This document shows, one piece after another, positions 1 to 6,029 of a DNA stretch of 6,575 nucleotides. The notes beneath the pieces were generated by a model. That model had not been told where the DNA came from. It worked only from the letters and a program-made list of their open reading frames with translations, and did no database searches. The DNA lies in NCBI GenBank assembly GCA_000436535.1, contig FR886244.1:1-6575 (forward strand). Direction: 5' to 3'. Every line of letters starts with the position of its first letter. Positions within the stretch are counted from its first letter, which is position 1. The position numbers were made by a program, and so were the translations under genes. The DNA is from Eubacterium sp. CAG:252. GTDB lineage: Bacteria > Bacillota > Clostridia > Lachnospirales > Lachnospiraceae.

Positions 1-3000
1 GACTGGCATATAATGAATACGGCTGGTTCTATGTAAACAATGGAGCGATAGACTGGAGCTACACAGGATTGGCATATAATGATAATGGCTGGTTCTATGT
101 AAGCAATGGAGCAATAGACTGGAGTTATACAGGTATTGCCTCTAATGACAATGGACAGTGGTACATAGAAGGTGGACAGATTAACTGGGGCTATACAGGA
201 CAGATAAGCTTTGATGGCAGACTGTATGATGTGTCAGGTGGTAAGGCAACATTGCATATCGATGAGGCGCATCAGCATGTATACAGTGATGTAGTAGTTG
301 CACCTACATGTACTTTAAAAGGTTATACAGAGCATATATGTGATGGATGTGGTGACAGTTATAAAGACAGCTATACTAAGGAATTGGGACATGACTATAA
401 GTCAGAGATAACTAAATCACCAACATGTACAGAGAATGGAGTAAGAACATATACATGTAACAGATGTAATGACTCATATATAGAGCCTGTATTAAAGACA
501 GCACATAGGTATGAGGATACAGTAGTAGAGCCAACATGTACAAGCGCTGGTTACACTAAGCATGTGTGTCCTATATGTGGCGATAGTTATACAGATAATG
601 AAAAGGCTGCATTAGGACATAGTTATACATCAGAAGTAAATCTGGAGCCAACATGTACACAAAACGGTGAAAAGATATATACATGCAGCAGATGCCATAA
701 TTCGTATACAGAAACGATTGCAGCTACAGGACATAAGTATGTAGATACAGTTGTGGCACCAACATGTACAAGTAAAGGATATACTGAGCATGTGTGCAGC
801 ATATGTGGGGAGTCATATACTGATAATAGTAAAGATTACCTGCCTCATAGTATAACTTCTGAAGTATTTATAGAACCTACATGCACTCTAGAAGGATGGG
901 AAACTAATACATGTAGTGTATGTGGATATACTTATAATGAGAAATTGCCAAAGCTTGAACATAATTATGTTGTAGACAGTGTATTAGAACCAAGCTGTGA
1001 ATATAAAGGATATACCGTATATAAATGTACAAGGTGTACTAAAGGGTATACTGATGATTATATAGAGCCAACAGGTCATTCTTACGAGACAACAGATGTA
1101 AGAGAGGCAACTTGTACAAAAGAAGGATATATTAAATATAAGTGTTCAAAGTGCGGAAAGTATGAATATGAATATACACCAAAGGCTGAGCACAAGTATA
1201 CAGATAAAGTTGTACCACCAAGCAGTAAAGAAAAAGGATACACATTACATACATGTACAGTGTGTGGAGATACATATAAGGATAATTATACAGAGGATTA
1301 TGACCCACATAGGAAGGTATATGGTGCTGAGTATGATGAAAGAGCTGTATATGTAGAAGTTGGTGACAGAGTTGTATTTGAAGCATCTAAAAAAGTGATA
1401 AAAGGTGGTATTTACAGTCGTGCATATGATTGGAAGGATATAGAATTTGAACCTGAAAAAGAGATAGAGATAACTGATGATTACAAGTATAAAAATTTAT
1501 ATTATTATGCTACAGGTGATTGTACAAAAATTAATATTATTGCAGGTAATATAGATAAAGAAAGTGGTTTCTTCTATCTTGAAAATCAGGATGAACCGGG
1601 AACAGCTACAATATATAACTATGTTGGTGATGATGCAGAACAGATTACATCATTAACAGTACCTGCACAGGTTGCCGGATTAAAAGTTACAAATGTACAT
1701 AGCACTTTTGATACATGTACTTCATTGGAAAAACTTATATTTGCAGAGGGAATTACAGATGTTGTTATTGAAACCAATAATGTAAAAGTAACAAGTGAAG
1801 AATTAAATAATCCATCTAAAAGGATAGTTATTCCATCTACGGTAACAAGCGGTAAAATAAATCAGAAACAAAAGACATCTGAGATTGCGTTTAATGGTAC
1901 ACCTAATATACCAGATGAATTCTGTAAAGGAATGGATAGCCTTAAAAAGATAACTTTATTATCGGGAGTGAAGACAATAGGAAATAATGCATTTGCTGGT
2001 ACAGGAATAACAGAACTTTCTTTACCAGAGTCTATTACATCAATAGGAGAAAGTGCATTTGCTGGTACAGGAATAGAAGAATTTTCTTTACCAGAGTCTG
2101 TTAAAACAATAGGAAATACAGCTTTTGCAGGTTGTGACAATTTAACAGAGGTTGTTATACCAGAAACAGTTACCAATATTGGTGAAGGTGCTTTTTCTGA
2201 TTGTGAAAATGTTGAAAAAGTAGTCTGGTCAGATAAGTTGACAGAGATACCTAAAAATACATTTAAGAATTGTGTATCACTTAAGGATATTAATTTTGGT
2301 AATGTACAGAGTATTGGAACATCAGCATTTGACACATGTACATCATTAACATCGGTAAATATTCCAGATAGCGTAACTAAGATAGGTGACCATGCATTTA
2401 GTGGCTGCTCATCACTTGTTATAGATAAGCTTCCAACTAATGTGACAGTTTACGATGACGGAGTGTTTAACGAATGTAAGGCATTTACTTTATCAGAAAT
2501 TCCAGAAGGAGTTACACACATATGGTCTGGAGCATTTGCAGGATGTGAATTCCCGAATTCAATCACACTTCCTGTCTCAATTGAGGTTGCAAGAGGTCTT
2601 AATGGCTGTAAGAAATTAATCTTAAAGGAAGGAGTTACAAAGCTTGACTCACAGATAAAGTATTGCAGTGAAGTTGAAGAGGTAATACTTCCTGAGACAT
2701 TAACAGAGATTGGAAACAGGGTATTTGAGGGATGTGACTCATTAAAGTCTATTACAATTCCTAAGAGCCTTGAGCGTTGTCCGGGTGCTATGGCTATCTG
2801 GGGACCAGCATTTGAATTTTCAAGCATAGAAACTGTAACATTTGAAGAAGGTACTGAAAAGATACATAATGCATTGTTTGCTAACTGTGGTTCATTAAAG
2901 ACTGTAAATATACCCGACACAGTTAAAACGATAGGACAGTATGCTTTCTTCTGGTGTGGAAACCTTGAAAGTGTAAATATTCCAGAAGGTGTTACAACAC

Positions 3001-4361
3001 TTGAAACAAGCTGCTTTGCTTATTGTGGCAACCTTAAGAGCATAACTATACCATCAACAATAGATGATGTAGGCGGTGCTATATCAGGTTCACCATTTGA
3101 ATATTGTGGTATTGAAACAGTAGAATTCACAGGAAACAGAACAACTATACCACAAAGTATATTCTATGAAAGTAACAACTTAAAGCATGTTATTTTCCCA
3201 GAGAATTTAAAGGAGATTGGAAACACAGCATTTTATGGCTGTGACTCACTTGAAACAGTAACATTCCCAGAAGGACTTGAGAGAATAGGTGACGGCGCAT
3301 TTGCATACTGCCCTAATCTTACAGAGGTTACTATACCTAATAGTGTAACATACTGGGGAAGTGAGTCAGTGTCAGGTCTTGGAAATGCCTTTGAATACAG
3401 TGGACTTAAGACAGTACACCTTAACGAAGGAAGAATAGAAATACCAAGTTATGCATTTATTCACTGTGAAAACCTGACATACATTAACATACCTTCAACA
3501 GTGGAAAAGATAGGTGATTATGCATTTGATTACTGCAGCAGCTTAGAGAACATAGTTCTTCCAGAAGGTCTTACAAGCCTTGGAATGGCAGCTTTCGCTA
3601 ATACAGGAAGTTTAAGAAGCATTGTATTACCTAAGTCACTTACTAACTATGGCTGGGTAGTAGGCGGAGGACCTTTCGAGTACAGCGGATTAAGTGAAGT
3701 TACATTAGAGGATGGAACAACTGACATAGCAGAAGGATTATTTACATTCTGTAAGAATCTTTCAACTATCAACATTCCATCATCAGTCACAACTATTAAT
3801 AATTATGCATTCTATGGCTGCGAAAGTCTTACTTCATTCACTATACCTGCTAATGTGACAACATTAGGTGCACAGGTGTTCTATGGTAGTGGAGTAACAG
3901 AAATGTTTATTCCTAAGACACTTAAGACAGTTGGTAACAACTCTATGAGTGCATTTGAAGGAAGTAACATAGCAAAGATTACATTAGAAGAAGGAATAAC
4001 TACAATAAGCACAGCAGAGTTTACATTATGCAAGAAGCTTGCTGAGGTCAACATTCCATCTACACTAAAGACAATAGAGAACAGTGCATTCCAGGGCTGT
4101 GATGCATTAGTAAGTATCACTATCCCTTATGGCGTGACAAGCATAGAAGGATATGCATTTGCAGACTGTGCAGCATTAGAAAAGGTTGTTGTACCATCAA
4201 GTGTGACATCAATTGCGACACTTGGCGGTGACCAGCATATATTTGCACATATACAGACTTCTGGAGATAAGTATCCAACAATGTATGTAAAAGAAGGAAG
4301 TTATGCACAGACATATGCAAAAGATAATAACATTAATTATGTGGCTGCAGATGTTCAATAA
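1..4361 (+). CDS. Large BspA-like LRR surface protein, 5' partial
   Basis: This open frame enters from the left edge (codon phase starts at base 3) and ends at TAA 4359-4361, giving at least 1452 visible residues. The TTG at 69 is only an internal Leu codon in a repeat; it has no ribosome-binding site, so the true start and signal peptide lie upstream. Numbering residues from that TTG, the order is: 22-residue GW-type repeats (to about 62), nine 38-39-residue Cys/His repeats (70-413), a non-repetitive probably beta-rich domain (414-about 500), BspA-type LRRs (about 530-1400; recurring AFxxCxxLxxxxIPxxVxxIG), and a short tail from 1405 (MYVKEGSYAQTYA...). The tail style is typical of BspA-like proteins in clostridia. 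There is no LPXTG motif or C-terminal membrane segment, so wall attachment would have to come from the GW-type repeats or from missing N-terminal parts. BspA-like LRR proteins are generally exported and linked to adhesion or host/matrix contact; the ligand here is unknown. It lies upstream of an unrelated operon and has its own terminator. Confidence 0.93.
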   Translation, partial: LAYNEYGWFYVNNGAIDWSYTGLAYNDNGWFYVSNGAIDWSYTGIASNDNGQWYIEGGQINWGYTGQISFDGRLYDVSGGKATLHIDEAHQHVYSDVVVAPTCTLKGYTEHICDGCGDSYKDSYTKELGHDYKSEITKSPTCTENGVRTYTCNRCNDSYIEPVLKTAHRYEDTVVEPTCTSAGYTKHVCPICGDSYTDNEKAALGHSYTSEVNLEPTCTQNGEKIYTCSRCHNSYTETIAATGHKYVDTVVAPTCTSKGYTEHVCSICGESYTDNSKDYLPHSITSEVFIEPTCTLEGWETNTCSVCGYTYNEKLPKLEHNYVVDSVLEPSCEYKGYTVYKCTRCTKGYTDDYIEPTGHSYETTDVREATCTKEGYIKYKCSKCGKYEYEYTPKAEHKYTDKVVPPSSKEKGYTLHTCTVCGDTYKDNYTEDYDPHRKVYGAEYDERAVYVEVGDRVVFEASKKVIKGGIYSRAYDWKDIEFEPEKEIEITDDYKYKNLYYYATGDCTKINIIAGNIDKESGFFYLENQDEPGTATIYNYVGDDAEQITSLTVPAQVAGLKVTNVHSTFDTCTSLEKLIFAEGITDVVIETNNVKVTSEELNNPSKRIVIPSTVTSGKINQKQKTSEIAFNGTPNIPDEFCKGMDSLKKITLLSGVKTIGNNAFAGTGITELSLPESITSIGESAFAGTGIEEFSLPESVKTIGNTAFAGCDNLTEVVIPETVTNIGEGAFSDCENVEKVVWSDKLTEIPKNTFKNCVSLKDINFGNVQSIGTSAFDTCTSLTSVNIPDSVTKIGDHAFSGCSSLVIDKLPTNVTVYDDGVFNECKAFTLSEIPEGVTHIWSGAFAGCEFPNSITLPVSIEVARGLNGCKKLILKEGVTKLDSQIKYCSEVEEVILPETLTEIGNRVFEGCDSLKSITIPKSLERCPGAMAIWGPAFEFSSIETVTFEEGTEKIHNALFANCGSLKTVNIPDTVKTIGQYAFFWCGNLESVNIPEGVTTLETSCFAYCGNLKSITIPSTIDDVGGAISGSPFEYCGIETVEFTGNRTTIPQSIFYESNNLKHVIFPENLKEIGNTAFYGCDSLETVTFPEGLERIGDGAFAYCPNLTEVTIPNSVTYWGSESVSGLGNAFEYSGLKTVHLNEGRIEIPSYAFIHCENLTYINIPSTVEKIGDYAFDYCSSLENIVLPEGLTSLGMAAFANTGSLRSIVLPKSLTNYGWVVGGGPFEYSGLSEVTLEDGTTDIAEGLFTFCKNLSTINIPSSVTTINNYAFYGCESLTSFTIPANVTTLGAQVFYGSGVTEMFIPKTLKTVGNNSMSAFEGSNIAKITLEEGITTISTAEFTLCKKLAEVNIPSTLKTIENSAFQGCDALVSITIPYGVTSIEGYAFADCAALEKVVVPSSVTSIATLGGDQHIFAHIQTSGDKYPTMYVKEGSYAQTYAKDNNINYVAADVQ
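3..254 (+). repeat. 22-residue GW-type wall-binding-like repeats (66-bp units)
   Basis: Units lie at 3-68, 69-134 and 135-200, followed by a diverged half unit to about 254. The protein pattern is xAxNDNGWFYVxNGxIDWSY, then TG. The first two units are nearly identical at DNA level, which suggests recent tandem duplication, and the array continues beyond the left edge. Aromatic/Gly repeats of this type resemble the choline- or cell-wall-binding-like repeats of Firmicutes surface proteins; a role in wall retention is inferred from that resemblance. The Asn-Gly-Trp and Tyr-Thr-Gly positions are the best kept. Confidence 0.85.
276..1307 (+). repeat. Nine tandem 38-39-residue Cys/His repeats
   Basis: Unit starts are 276, 390, 504, 618, 732, 846, 960, 1077 and 1191. 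Each begins with His, then carries PTCT, a Gly-aromatic turn, CxxC and a Tyr. Spacing is H-x10/11-C-x9-C-x2-C and the next unit's His follows about 14 residues later. Seven units are exactly 38 residues and two (the 7th and 9th) are 39. Units 1, 3 and 5 resemble one another (DTVV, GYTxHVC), and units 2, 4 and 6 form a second type (SEV, YTC), so the ancestral unit was probably a ~76-residue pair. Three Cys plus one His per unit could bind zinc or form disulfides; the sequence does not settle which. The ninth unit has Ser in place of its first Cys. Similar repeats are common in clostridial exported proteins, with no function known to me. Confidence 0.9.
1989..2120 (+). repeat. Recent 66-bp tandem duplication inside the LRR region
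   Basis: Two adjacent 66-bp units (1989-2054 and 2055-2120) each encode AFAGTGI then a SLPES segment and a S/T-IG end. They share long identical stretches of DNA, such as gcatttgctggtacaggaat at the start of each. Both lack the Cys usual at this LRR position (GTG instead of GC), which supports duplication of one variant unit rather than convergence. Confidence 0.8.
2757..4190 (+). repeat. Five ~96-residue super-repeats, each of four LRRs
   Basis: Blocks start at 2757, 3048, 3333, 3627 and 3909 and are 97, 95, 98, 94 and 94 residues long; a sixth, C-terminal partial block starts at 4191. Each opens with a longer LRR carrying a Gly-rich insertion that ends in PFEYSGI or a close variant (blocks 1-4; AFEGSNI in block 5), where ordinary units have AFxxC. 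Three standard LRRs follow. The regular order long-short-short-short shows that a four-LRR block was the unit amplified. Blocks are diverged at DNA level, so the amplification is older than the 66-bp duplications elsewhere in this gene. Confidence 0.85.
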
Positions 4362-4410
4362 TGTTGATATAGGTTAATTCCTGATAAATATAACCGGATT
4401 ATAACTGGAA

Positions 4411-4454
4411 ACTGGTTTATGTCATTGAAATATTATGGCATAGACCAGTTTTTT
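4411..4454 (+). terminator. Rho-independent terminator of the LRR protein gene
   Basis: The arms ACTGGTTTATG (4411-4421) and CATAGACCAGT (4439-4449) form an 11-bp stem with one G-U pair around a 17-base loop. Six T (4449-4454) follow at once. It lies 50 bases after the stop codon, which fits termination of the large gene. Confidence 0.88.
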
Positions 4455-4478
4455 AGTTCGAATGTATAAAATGATTAA

Positions 4479-4681
4479 AGGGTCAAAAGGTATCATCGAT
4501 GCATGCTTGCATGCAATTCGATGTATACCTTAGTGACCTGCACTACACCGAGAAAGTAGCAATTTACTATGCGAAGCTAGTAAATTAGCGGATTTCGAGG
4601 TGGAGTCAGATTACGGGAATGCGGAGTATGGAGTAATCTGATTAATCATAAATGAGGGGCAAAATATCTTTTGACCCTCAT
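4479..4681. other. Multi-hairpin element with pairing ends (candidate ncRNA or MITE-like repeat)
   Basis: The ends AGGGTCAAAAGGTAT (4479-4493) and ATATCTTTTGACCCT (4664-4678) pair over 15 bp with one G-U. Four local hairpins fill the interval. I: 4481-4538, GGTCA/TGACC plus a 17-bp arm with two small bulges and a CTTG tetraloop closed by G-C. II: 4542-4606, including CACC-GA-GAAA opposite TTTC-GA-GGTG (tandem GA mismatches) and AATTTACTA/TAGTAAATT capped by GCGAAGC. III: 4606-4641, perfect 9-bp TCAGATTAC/GTAATCTGA with an 18-base purine-rich loop. IV: 4652-4681, ATGAGGG/CCCTCAT plus C-AAAA/TTTT-G. No T-run follows, so it is not a plain terminator. There is no coding potential. It could be a structured RNA, a leader, or a non-autonomous mobile repeat; which one, and the strand, are undecided. 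I do not recognise a named RNA family. Confidence 0.7.
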
Positions 4682-4714
4682 ATCATAAAATATGAATATA
4701 TTGAGAAAAAAATA

Positions 4715-4743
4715 TTGACAAATGACAAAAGTTAGAATATTAT
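4715..4743 (+). promoter_or_regulatory. Sigma-A-type promoter of the DUF2325-DUF3793-flavodoxin operon
   Basis: A perfect -35 TTGACA (4715-4720) lies 17 bases before TATTAT (4738-4743). An alternative -10, TATAAT (4741-4746), would give a 20-base spacer. A GTTAG half-site sits in the spacer and a full dyad lies over the expected start near 4750, so repression by occlusion is plausible. The upstream tract is AT-rich with an A-run (4706-4712). Confidence 0.8.
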
Positions 4744-4766
4744 AATAGCAGTTAGAAATAACTAAC
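4731..4766. promoter_or_regulatory. Operator pair 1: GTTAG/CTAAC dyads over the promoter
   Basis: A perfect dyad GTTAGaaataaCTAAC lies at 4751-4766. Exactly 20 bp upstream, GTTAG (4731-4735) has a degenerate right half ATAAT (4742-4746). The pair spans the promoter spacer, -10 and start site. The half-sites resemble those of DtxR/IdeR/MntR metal-dependent repressors; this match is from memory and the regulator is not in the window. Confidence 0.72.
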
Positions 4767-4794
4767 ACATATGCCTATATAAATATATTAAATG

Positions 4795-4818
4795 AACGGG
4801 TCTGGCGCCCGTTTATTT
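4795..4818 (+). terminator. Leader hairpin between operator pairs (weak terminator or attenuator)
   Basis: AACGGG (4795-4800) pairs with CCCGTT (4808-4813) around a 7-base loop, followed by the modest T-rich TTATTT. It lies about 45 bases after the expected start, so it could trim the leader, end a ~70-base transcript, or protect the mRNA 5' end. The T-tract is broken by an A, so full termination is uncertain. Confidence 0.45.
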
Positions 4819-4829
4819 AAAAAATATGA

Positions 4830-4866
4830 GTTAGCAACAACTAACGCGAGTTAGCAATAAACTAAC
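4830..4866. promoter_or_regulatory. Operator pair 2: two downstream GTTAG/CTAAC dyads
   Basis: GTTAGcaacaaCTAAC (4830-4845) is followed by GTTAGcaataaaCTAAC (4850-4866; spacer 7 instead of 6). The left half-sites are again 20 bp apart, matching pair 1. The pair lies about 80-115 bp into the leader and about 100 bp before the first gene. No good second promoter overlaps it, so it may act as a roadblock or looping partner, or mark a promoter I cannot resolve. Confidence 0.7.
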
Positions 4867-4950
4867 ATAGATAATAATTGTTATGTTAAAGGAATGTGAT
4901 ACGAAAATTTTCTTTAATATACAGAATGGATATAAACAAGTTCGCAGGAT

Positions 4951-4957
4951 AAGGAGG
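4951..4957 (+). promoter_or_regulatory. Ribosome-binding site AAGGAGG fixing the DUF2325 start
   Basis: A full Shine-Dalgarno match sits 6 bases before ATG 4964. The earlier in-frame ATG at 4883 lacks such a site and its extra 27 codons look unlike the family, so 4964 is the start. Confidence 0.92.
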
Positions 4958-4963
4958 ATAAGG

Positions 4964-5260
4964 ATGAGCGTAGTTATAATCGGTGGTAATGAATGCATGG
5001 TATGTCAATATGAAAAGATATGTAAGAAGCATGGTTGTAAGGCGAAAGTATTTGTAAAGGAAAAAAGCGGGTTCAGCAAGCAGATAGGTAATCCGGACCT
5101 TATGATACTTTTTACAAATACTGTTTCACACAAAATGGTACATAGTGCCGTTACAGAGGCAAAGAGCAAGGACATACACATTGTGCGTTCACACTCAAGC
5201 AGCGCCTCATCACTTAATGCAGTTCTTCAGGAATATATGACTGAGAATAAGGCATGCTAA
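4964..5260 (+). CDS. DUF2325 family protein
   Basis: This 98-residue protein of unknown function covers the whole usual length of a DUF2325 domain. It opens with a beta strand and Gly turn (SVVIIGGNE, 2-10), as in Rossmann-like folds. A Cys cluster follows (C11, C14, C20, C25), then the conserved-looking GNPDLMILFTNTVSHKMV (42-59) and a late RSHSSS segment (75-80) that could bind phosphate or a metal with its His. A final Cys (C98) ends the chain. It has no signal peptide or membrane segment, so it is cytosolic. It is the first gene after the dyad-controlled promoter and is followed 117 bases later by the DUF3793 gene. Family assignment is by recall of conserved motifs. The Cys/His content and the flavodoxin neighbour suggest, but do not show, a metal- or redox-linked role. 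Confidence 0.85.
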   Translation: MSVVIIGGNECMVCQYEKICKKHGCKAKVFVKEKSGFSKQIGNPDLMILFTNTVSHKMVHSAVTEAKSKDIHIVRSHSSSASSLNAVLQEYMTENKAC

Positions 5261-5283
5261 ATCTTCTATTAGATATAGAAGAT
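5261..5283 (+). other. Intercistronic hairpin after the DUF2325 stop
   Basis: ATCTTCTAT (5261-5269) and ATAGAAGAT (5275-5283) form a perfect 9-bp stem with a 5-base loop directly after the stop codon. No T-run follows, so it is more likely an mRNA-stabilising or processing hairpin than a terminator, which fits readthrough into the next gene. Confidence 0.6.
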
Positions 5284-5366
5284 ATTGTACGAAATTAGAG
5301 CGGGTGTTCAGACATTTGAAAACGTATTAATAATGGCAGCATGTTTATTAATCAGAACAGACAGAT

Positions 5367-5371
5367 GGAGG
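5367..5371 (+). promoter_or_regulatory. Ribosome-binding site GGAGG fixing the DUF3793 start
   Basis: GGAGG lies 6 bases before ATG 5378. The in-frame ATG at 5372 abuts it too closely, and the upstream TTG at 5285 overlaps no such site. Confidence 0.88.
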
Positions 5372-5377
5372 ATGATA

Positions 5378-5938
5378 ATGAGTAAGAGTCTTGAATTACA
5401 GATAGTAAGCGAGTGTGCGCCTACATTGGCAGGTATAAAAACGGCGAATTTGTTTAATTATAAGTATAGTGATAAAGAAGCGTTTATACTTGAACTTGAC
5501 AGTGCCAACGAAGAACTTAATAAGAAGGGGCTGTATATAAAGGCTCTCAGAAGCAGTGACACAAGCGCACTTATATATGTATATAGAAGGAACCTCTTAT
5601 TCAAAGACCTTAATAAAGACGAAGTGTGGAATATACTCACAGAATATGGATACACTATAAGAAATGTAGATGAGTCGATAAAAAGGCTTGAGCAAAGACT
5701 TGGAGAGAGTGTCTGTTTTCCACACGAAATAGGGTTGTTCTTAGGATATCCGGCAGAGGATGTGAAGGAATTTATCGCCAACAAAGGACAGAACTGTAAA
5801 TGCTGTGGCGTATGGAAGGTGTATTCTAATGAGCAGGAAAGTGTACGTACTTTTGAACGCTTTAAGAAATGCTCTATGGTATACCAAAAAGTGTTTACAG
5901 GCGGAAGAACTTTAAATCAGTTGACCGTGAATGCGTGA
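5378..5938 (+). CDS. DUF3793 family protein
   Basis: This cytosolic protein of 186 residues has no known function and no signal or membrane segment. Features recalled for DUF3793 are present: CAPTLAGIKTANLF (13-26) near the N-terminus, a mixed middle with IYVYRRNLL (66-74), CFPHEIGLFLGYPAEDVKEF (113-132), and then C140-x-C142-C143-G-x-W-x-V-Y (to 149). The Cys trio, C113 and H116 could hold a metal or an Fe-S cluster, or act as redox thiols. A basic, Arg/Lys-rich stretch follows (KKC at 163-165). The start is set by GGAGG at 5367-5371. The gene lies between DUF2325 and flavodoxin on the same strand; I recall the same association in other clostridia, often near ferrous iron transport genes, but this was not checked. 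A role linked to iron or flavodoxin electron transfer is inference only. Confidence 0.85.
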   Translation: MSKSLELQIVSECAPTLAGIKTANLFNYKYSDKEAFILELDSANEELNKKGLYIKALRSSDTSALIYVYRRNLLFKDLNKDEVWNILTEYGYTIRNVDESIKRLEQRLGESVCFPHEIGLFLGYPAEDVKEFIANKGQNCKCCGVWKVYSNEQESVRTFERFKKCSMVYQKVFTGGRTLNQLTVNA

Positions 5939-6015
5939 TGTAAAGGCGCGTTCACTCAACATATATGGCATATTTGATATATAACATCATATATCCCAAT
6001 TAAATAATATTATAT

Positions 6016-6020
6016 GGAGG
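6016..6020 (+). promoter_or_regulatory. Ribosome-binding site GGAGG of flavodoxin
   Basis: GGAGG lies 9 bases before ATG 6030, in an AT-rich, unstructured stretch. The 91-base gap before this gene (5939-6029) has ATATATG/CATATAT and GATATA/TATATC palindromes but no clear promoter or terminator, so cotranscription from upstream is the simplest reading. Confidence 0.85.
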
Positions 6021-6029
6021 ATTTATAAA

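Noticed and set aside
69..71. TTG as the start of the large gene
   Set aside because: It is a Leu codon inside a 66-bp repeat, the frame is open to the left edge, and no ribosome-binding site precedes it.
276..1307. Regular repeats as a CRISPR array
   Set aside because: The repeats are coding, in frame, diverged and contiguous, with no identical repeat/unique spacer pattern.
1132..1386. Antisense ORF inside the Cys/His repeats, and similar antisense ORFs within the LRR part
   Set aside because: They are shadows of a long repetitive gene with biased composition: no ribosome-binding sites, no recognisable domains.
4668..4681. CTTTTGACCCT arm as a simple intrinsic terminator
   Set aside because: No T-run follows the stem on the plus strand; the pairing belongs to a larger multi-hairpin element.
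4479..4681. T-box or common riboswitch
   Set aside because: No T-box sequence or other riboswitch core that I recognise, and the element lies upstream of the operon's own promoter, so it would not be in that mRNA.
4883..4963. 27-codon N-terminal extension of the DUF2325 gene
   Set aside because: ATG 4883 has no Shine-Dalgarno site and AAGGAGG sits just before ATG 4964, where the family sequence starts.
5285..5377. TTG-started extension of the DUF3793 gene
   Set aside because: The TTG overlaps the end of the intercistronic hairpin and lacks a ribosome-binding site; GGAGG precedes ATG 5378.
5458..5784. Antisense ORF in the DUF3793 gene
   Set aside because: Ser/Leu-rich shadow of the real gene with no start signals.
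5974..6013. Own promoter for flavodoxin (TTGATA with a TATTAT-like box)
   Set aside because: The only TATAAT-like boxes lie at the wrong distance from TTGATA; random AT-rich matches are expected here.
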